Source: Colias croceus (lineage: Eukaryota; Arthropoda; Insecta; Lepidoptera; Pieridae). Taken from it: a stretch of DNA of 64,000 bases. The notes under the pieces are model-generated. The model was not told the origin of the DNA. It did no database searches and saw only the letters and a list, made by a program, of their open reading frames with translations. Positions 56,545-64,000 of this stretch are shown one piece after another (the stretch's first letter is position 1; the number at the start of each line of letters is the position of its first letter). Location of the stretch: contig NC_059554.1 of the NCBI RefSeq assembly GCF_905220415.1, positions 6,163,001 to 6,227,000 on the forward strand. Direction: 5' to 3'. Made by a program: the position numbers and the translations under genes.

Positions 56545-56568
56545 ATGGCGTCAAAGGAATCTCTCGAT
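56545..56568 (+). CDS. Possible short first coding exon of an unknown gene
   Basis: ATGGCGTCAAAGG context with eight codons (MASKESLD), then a strong GTAAGT donor. The upstream purine-rich AAAG fits a start context, and the region lies opposite the mannosidase promoter. No downstream exon was recognised before the window ends, so the gene is unidentified and this may be chance. Confidence 0.3.
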
Positions 56569-57246
56569 GTAAGTTTAATTTTTTATCTTATTACACTCGT
56601 GTCGCCCTGTATGTTTATGTGTTAAGCAACACCATAATGCACTTTTATAATAAAACTTAAAAAATACAGACGTATCTCAAAATTCTGGCACACAATTGAC
56701 CACACCCATATAGGCGGTTGCAAACTTTAGCAAATATTACTGGTTTTCTATATATTTATGAATTAAACAGTACTTTAAATTTATTAAACAGGTGTATAAA
56801 TCTTCTCTGTGTTCATTTAAATTATGAAAAATGTTTCTTTGTTGGTATTAAAAGTCTTATTTGTCATTGTATAGGACGTGTAATATAACGCCGCGGCCGT
56901 TCTAGATATATTCTTTATTAGTAAGACGATACTCATTTAATTTTATTATTATATAATAAATTAATGTTATATAATTGTGCTCTGACCAGTAACAGTGATC
57001 GTGAAAATCAGCTATATAGTATAATAACTTAACATAAGCCTATTGTCTTCAATTAATATCTATAAATTGGTTCCTTTCTTCAACTTTGAATCTATATACC
57101 TAAAACAAATGGAATTTGAGTATCTACTAAACAAACCTTAATCAACCGGAATGGTAATTTATATAGTAATTTTTTAATACTCGGACATTACAGTCAATCA
57201 AATATTGAAATGCTAGCCCAGAAGTAAGCGCTTTACTGTTATATTT

Positions 57247-57560
57247 CATCATCATCATCATCAGCCCATATACGTTCCCACTGCTGGGACACGGGCCTCC
57301 TATGAGGGTACAGGCCATAATCCACCGCGCTGGCCAAGTGCGTGTTGGCGGATGACACATGTCATCGAACTTTTTAATTCTTCGACATGTCGGTTTCCTC
57401 ACGATGTTTTCCTTCACCGTTCGAGCAGTGGTGATGTTACAACATGCGCAGATAAATTGAAAAATCAATTTATTTCCTACGCGCTCGCCTGGTCTCAAAC
57501 CACGGACTTATCGATTCGAAGTCTAAGGTCTCACCACTGAGCCACCACTGCTCTCCACCA
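57247..57560 (-). repeat. Dispersed lepidopteran repeat with (ATG)n tail
   Basis: Carries (CAT)5, TTCCCACTGCTGGGACACGG, GGTTTCCTCACGATGTTTTC and CTTCACCGTTCGAGCAG, a phrase set very frequent in lepidopteran genomes. Followed by ACCACCACACC repeats. The minus-strand frame over it is a repeat artefact. Confidence 0.6.
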
Positions 57561-57599
57561 CCACACCACCACACCACTGTTATATTTATTTATCACTTA

Positions 57600-59280
57600 T
57601 TACTAATACACACATTATAACCAAGAAACACTATATATTATTATGGAAAATTGGGATAAATTTGTAAGTTAAGAGCGCTTATTCAATTTAACGCAAGTCA
57701 AAATCTCCGCGATCTATTACGATAGATCGCGGCTTGCGCTATCCTTTTACTATGAACAGCATAGGTCCACAGGAGAGCGCCGAGCAACATGTCCTCTCTC
57801 TGGAAAGGCTCGCTGCCGACTGATTTGAATCGGGTCGCGCGCAGTGTTTTATAGTACTTTTAAAAAAATTGTAGAAAAATAATAGAGGTACCTTAGTTGA
57901 TTTTTTAAATTTTATCTTATAAGTAAGACATTCTTTTATTGCAATATGTATAAATTATATTCAATTAAGTCAAATATCTTGGTGAAAATAATCATTTTGT
58001 TGACTATAATTTCTAAAAAAATTCACATTGTTGTGGTATTTAATTTCGTAAGTTAGGAGTCCAAAATAAAAAAATCTTTTAACTAACTATTTTAATAAGG
58101 ATTTTTGCAGTTAGTTAAAAAAATTGTGTGTTAGATCTGTCAGCAATTTCAGATATTTTTAGCTTCGAAATTGACACTAAAAGTGAAATCAAGTAATCAT
58201 CGGCTCAGTTATCTTGATGGTATTCACAAATACTGTATTAATTGAAAAAAACTCTTAACTAACTACATAGACAATAAAATTTCCTAACATTATTAGTAAT
58301 TCATATGTTTGTAAGATAAGTGGTTGATGGACAATCTGGTTTGAAAAATCACATATTTGAGCCAAACAGCGCACGGACCGCGTACACGGCCTTAATATAA
58401 GTTTGTAGTTTATAGACGTCTGCTACAAACAGAATTTTGTTGTAGCACTGGAGTGGAAGGTTTTTGCAAACCTTTTGTTTTTTGTAATGTATATATATAG
58501 TACTGAAAACTTGAAATTAAGAAATTTAATAATTGACCTATTTTGTGAATACATTTTGCAATAAGGCTGGCTTAAAAGTGGGACTCGCCACTCAAACTGA
58601 TTAAATTTATTTATACAATGCAAATTCTCAGAGAAGCATGTTTGGATTATCAAAATACATCATTCAATAATATTCTCCAGCAGTTTCTTTAGAGAAATGC
58701 CAGCAAGAAACTGCAGTTTGTATGAGAATTTTTTAGCAGGAATATTATATGTATGATAGAAAAATATGCAGAGTTGGTTTAGATATTATTCCACAGACCA
58801 TGCAGACAAACTTTAAGGCAACAGCTATTTTAATATGTAAGATGTAACGATGAAGTAATTTAATTAAATTTTTATTTAATGGCATTTTTTGCTTTTTACA
58901 AGAACATAAAGTAAATACAGGCTTGCTCTTCCTCTGTAAAATTATATGAAAATAGAAACTTTGCCAGCAAATGAAATGCTTATTAAGTATTCAGATCATG
59001 AATAAATGGAAACCATTATAAAATAATAATTACTCATGCTATCCAAAGTCAGGTAGATGTATAAGGTTTGTTTAAACAACAGAATAAATCTAAAACCTAA
59101 TTTATACATATGTTTTAATAACAATAACTTTAAACAACCAGGAGCATGTAATTAAAAAAATACATCTTGTCATCTATTATTGTATTACAATTAAATGTTT
59201 TACATTTATAATTTTGCTATGATATAATATGCTGTGATTTATAGCAATGTAATAAAAGTAATTTTTCATAATTTAAGCGC
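57600..59280. other. Non-coding stretch, nothing recognised
   Basis: AT-rich sequence without a credible coding exon. The only structured site noticed is a small perfect hairpin at 57707-57732 (CCGCGATCTA, 6-base loop, TAGATCGCGG). Confidence 0.4.
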
Positions 59281-62200
59281 AAGCGTTAACGCAAAATGCA
59301 CTCAAGCCGAATGCGAATAAGACTCAATTTCACTCGACGTGACCTCATTCGTAGTTAAAAACATGTTTTCTTGAATTAATGGGAATTTTGAGGTGATATA
59401 TAAAAATGCAAAACGTATGCAGCCTTGCGTTGTGTTTAACGCGGTTCGATAACGTCGACCGAGCCAATTGAGCGCATCCGCATTTGTATTAGAGGACACA
59501 GCACACTCCAAGACGCGCTCATCTCCATCCAAGGTTACCGCGGGACACCGTAGGAAAAATACTCCGCGGTCCTGTGAGTAGGTTGTATTTTATTACGGAT
59601 ACACCAATCACAATGATCATAATTTTTGCCTTTTATTGCTCTTGTCTGATCCAACCCGATAGTAATGGTGGATTTAAATTGATAATGCTATGAACACTTT
59701 TAAAATGTCTATCTCAGACTGCATCTTAGTACCATTCAACTTATGTGATACAATAATTGCATTCATAAATATTTATCTATGCATTTTGTTTAACATATTT
59801 CAAGTGATTATACGTACTCGATTCCTGTGTTACATGAGTACCTATCTCTTGTTACATTATTACGTGGAAACTTTATCGTATAACAGAGTGAATAGTTCAA
59901 TGCGATATCATCATTACTATATGATGAATAGTATGACCTTACTAGCCCATCCCAACATTGTATGATTCGCGTAACAGTTTACGCGATGAATGGGTCAGTC
60001 TGAATAACGAGCACATCTCATTTTTGAGTTTAACAAGTCGCTTTTCAAAGAAGTCTTGCTTTACAAAAGATTATATCGTTCGTATTACTGCCTTGAATAG
60101 TCTTTTATCCATTTTGATATCAATTCTTCTTGGTTTCTTTTAAAATTCACAAGAGTCGTTCATATTTGTACTTTACTAGCGAGGAATATCGCATGCAACA
60201 ATTCAGTCTATAAAACAATCGTCTGACTGATAGTCTAGTAGCTCCTAAGGTCTTGCGTTGACGCAAGTGGTCAAACTTCCCGTAGGATGTCGGGAATGAG
60301 AGCGTGTCCTTTTAAGATTATCGTGGGTGGCAGTTAGCGACCACAAAGTAGACCCTAACGCGAACAATAAAATTTTTGTGACACCATTAAGGCATACAAT
60401 ATATAATCTTGACGGTTATGATGTAGATTCGTTTAGCGAGACATCTCATGAATCACCTTAGTTGGTTTTGTAACTTAAGATAATGAGGATATTATTCAGG
60501 ATCGTTGTAGAGGCAACCGCAGTGCGCACAACTTTAGCTAAGCTTGGAAGTAGAGTCGCTTAATAGCATTTGCTGCCATCTCGTTAACTATCCAAAAACA
60601 AGATTGTACTCATGATTATAAATTATAACTTTGAAAATGTTTGGGAAGGTAATTGTTCTGCTATTTATACTACATTCGTTGTTTATGGTTTATCTTTATC
60701 CATGAGGTATTATAATGCGAAGAGTATTTGAGTTAAAAATACACTATTTTTGACCTATTTTAGTAGCTGTAGATCCTATAATCTGCTCCATTTGTATACA
60801 TCGCGCATACTGTAATGTATCGAAAAAAAATCTGGTTTCACAGGACAAACAAATATAACAACTAAAAGTGCTAAGGAGTTACTTAATAGGTCTCTGCGTT
60901 TCCTGTTCAGACTTGGAGAGCGATCGATAACTAGGGCATCGAGTGGGCGTAGACCATCGATAAATATATATTTTTACCATTCTTAATAAGTTTATGTTAC
61001 AATAATTACATTATTTCTTATTACGTTCTTTTAATGTGTTTAAAAGTTAAAACAATGTTAAAGTACCTATAGGAATGATTGTGTGAATACTGAATAGGTT
61101 TTCAAATATTCATTTCGCACGCGATTACATTCTGCAGTATAGCAATCTTTGTATAGTAATCAGTGAAATAGAAAAACTTTTGTTGTATTCTAAACAAATT
61201 GGAAAACCAACAAAACAAGTCATATAAACTTCCAAAGAAAGAGTAACAAGATAAGATTGTTGGGCGCCGTTTAAAATTTGTTGAAAATTTTTATCACTCG
61301 AACATTTTTCAAGTTTCCCATTCGAAATCATTATGCTTGGCTCAAGTTGGTACAATCAGTTGGAATATTCACAAAAGCGTTGGCGTAACAAGGTCGATCA
61401 ACAGATAAGGGTTGTAGGTACTTGCCAGACGCAGGCTTCTACGTGTGTTACGTAACATTGGGGTACATTGCGCTTACATAAGCGCGTGCCAGCTTCCAGA
61501 CTACTTCAGCAGACGGTTTAATAGCACGTCCTCGATAGGGCTGCGGTACTATCAATTTGGCATGACAATAATCTATAAAAAGCATGCCTGGTATTGGCGA
61601 ATTTGGAAGTATATTGGCTATAAAACCTGTTTGATATGGACCGTTTAGAATCCATTTGCTTATTTTTTTTATTACATTACAACCTTACTACATATTAAAT
61701 ATTACTGTGTGGAAATGGCGTTGGGAACTACTATTACTACGGCTGATGATGTTATGTTCTTACTGTTCTGTGTGATGAACCACATGATGAACATAACAAC
61801 TGATGTATACGTAAAATGACTATCAAATATGACTATCTTAGACGATTTATCTCCTATACGTTTAAATTTTTGTTCTCTGATTAGACAATATAATGAAACC
61901 CACTTCCCACATGGATTTAGAAGGGATTATTGCCTTGTTTATGAATTAGGATCTCGGTTTATAAGAAACTTAGGGCAGGAGCATAGAGTCAGGACTCGGG
62001 TGTATGAGTTTTAGAATTAAATAGTGGTTCAAAGGACTTTCATATGATGGAAATGTCTGATGCGGATGTTGGAAACTCACGGACTTTGATAGAAGTCGAA
62101 TTTATTTTATGGTATCTTACTATTGGCATTCGATAGTTAATAGAATACCTTATATTACGGAAGCTTGTTGGCCGGTTGTTGTAGTAAATTAGTAATTAGT

Positions 62201-64000
62201 TCCATGGCATTGTAGAGTAAAATAGGAAAGGTTTCATTTACAACAAGTACGAAAAATATGACTAACAAACATAATCCTATCCCACCCTTATATGATACTA
62301 GGTCATCTCATTAAACTTGTCGAATATGATTCATAAATACATATCACGCATGAATGAATCATATTTACGGGCCAGTGGATTTCGGTTTCATTAAAATAAA
62401 ATAAACATCTATGCCTGGCTTATTTTAGTAGATATAATAAAGTAATTCCCGCAAATCATTCGTTTTATTTATACCGTTGAAACTCTGATTTATAATCACT
62501 ATTCACATTTCAATGTTACTAAAGCTTTTTTATGTGTTTTTATAAGCTTCCTTTTCGAAATTACAGAATGTCTATTTGGCTATAAAATATTACCACACGA
62601 TAATACAAAGAATGTTATACAATTAGTGTATCATAACGATTTTCAACCCTGTCACTAAATGCACAAGCAAATTTAGCCCAAAGTAGCGCATTATTGATCC
62701 CCAGTTCGAAATTGGTTTTTACCGATGACTTATCGGTCTGTGTTTGTGTTTGGCTCGTGCAGGGTGCAAACATTGTACATTACTCATCGTGAAGTACTGT
62801 TGCCTTTGTGGCACTTCTTTTACTTCCATTAGCGTTGTTATTTGTATAGATGATCGATTTTCGTTCTTTGCAACAAAGTAAAAGGTACTTTCAATAAGAT
62901 TGTATAGGAAAATCTCATTAAGCACATAAAAATTTGTGTCCATTATGATTTACATTCGTTCTTTTGAGCTATAATTACCAAATACAATTCCATTATCTAT
63001 CTCCTTTAGTAAATTACATTTCTAGTTGGCAAAGTCAGATATACCAACGGGAATTCACATTAACACTGTTAGCGTTTTCCAAGAAGTGCTTATGTAATAT
63101 GTAGAAAAGTTGTCCATAGCCACAGTCCCGGACAGTGAGGTGCATTGGTCGTGAAGCGGGTCACCATCGATCCGCTGCGTCGAATGTTCATTGTTCTACA
63201 GATAGATACTTTAGCGATTTCAATTTAGGTCGCCGTGTGAATAGGAATGAAATTTTGTACGTTCAACGAAACATTGGCTTTGGAAATTATGCATTTATCA
63301 TTTGATCGAAATAATTAACATCACAAGGCTTGAACTAAATTGCTGTGTATGTGATTTCTGAACTAGTTATCAGTTGATGGAACATATCACCGCTTGGATT
63401 AGGGATAGATACTTCACAATGAAAATTATGCATTATGTAAATTACGTAACGTGCATTTATTGGCAAATACTCGTAAACCTATTGTTACAAGTTTACAGCG
63501 CAAGTATTCCGGTATGAAATGTCAAAGGTGACGCCAACGTGGCATTTTCTTGAAATAGAACTTGGGTTTAATAATAAAGCTTGAGTGTGGAACTTCACAC
63601 GGCTGCTTGATGGTGGTTCATCAACTTAAGTGTTGATTTAATTAAGATATTGTTTGCTTATTTAGGTATCTTCATGAGTGGCCGAGTAGAATCAATTAGT
63701 AGCAAAGGTCAGTTTACTTTGCAGATTAATTCCGTCGAAAGTGCCGGGGTCGATACAAATTACATTTTATACGGCGGATATATTGGGCGCTATCGCCCTG
63801 GGCAGGTAGATTAACATTAAACTCTCATTACGTTTTAATGTTGAGCTATTGATTACTCAGGCTGGGGAAAACCATTTTTGTCATAACTCTGTGTATGCCA
63901 CTTAACAAAGAGCAATTTGTATAGATAATTTCTTATTTAAATAGCACGCAAAATCGCATGGCCAACAGTTTTTTGAGTGCTAAATACCTAAAACATGTAC
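59281..64000. other. Repeat-free non-coding block
   Basis: No gene, transposon or microsatellite recognised over 4.7 kb. Texture differs from the rest of the window: fewer homopolymer runs and more CpG. Two perfect RTTACGTAAY palindromes (61447-61456, 63441-63450), the site type of PAR-bZIP factors, are present, and a CTTGCGTTGACGCAAG palindrome lies at about 60252. It may be intron or regulatory DNA of the gene suggested at 56,545. Short frames show no family motifs. Confidence 0.35.

Noticed and set aside
57142..57498. 118-codon minus-strand frame
   Set aside because: It lies on a common dispersed repeat ending in (ATG)n, which explains the poly-Met end.
59302..59532. 76-codon minus-strand frame as a gene
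   Set aside because: No known motif, and no supporting splice or promoter signal was established.

Overview
The window is animal genomic DNA, most likely from a moth or butterfly. It is AT-rich and intron-rich, and it holds short GC-rich exons, a tRNA-derived SINE with a tail of the kind common in Lepidoptera, RTE and CR1/jockey-like LINE ends, many small inverted-repeat elements, and an errantivirus-type LTR element. Families were recognised from motifs read by eye; no database search was possible.

Layout. (1) 44-13,705 (+): nineteen exons of a MOV10/Armitage-type SF1 RNA helicase; the 5' end lies outside the window. (2) 13,706-15,139: 3' flank, including a TIR element with a GC-rich core. 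(3) 15,140-21,071 (-): a young 5.9-kb LTR retrotransposon with two LTRs that look identical, a 4-bp target duplication, PBS, PPT, and gag, pol and env frames, but no reverse transcriptase or RNase H. (4) 22,264-32,764 (+): a complete 11-exon dihydroxyacetone-phosphate acyltransferase gene (Gnpat, 668 aa, PTS1-like C-terminus), with a truncated LINE directly after the stop codon. (5) 36,627-54,851 (-): a complete 20-exon Golgi alpha-mannosidase II gene (1163 aa), convergent with Gnpat. (6) 54,852-64,000: mostly non-coding; a possible 8-codon first exon at 56,545 (+) and one Harbinger-like MITE. From about 59.3 kb onward I recognise no genes or repeats.

The three host genes are unrelated in function: RNA silencing/RNP helicase, ether-lipid synthesis and N-glycan trimming. 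They show no sign of joint regulation. The exon models are hand-built from splice sites; all three keep one open frame across every junction.

The main novelty is in the mobile elements. An 854-bp hAT-type element in the helicase gene is built from about 27 copies of TATCGATA, the site bound by DREF, itself a protein of hAT-transposase ancestry. A P-element-like transposon with 31-bp TIRs and an 8-bp target duplication sits in the mannosidase gene. The errantivirus copy has an in-frame deletion from the protease active site to the end of RNase H. Decayed duplicates of exon edges lie next to three host exons.
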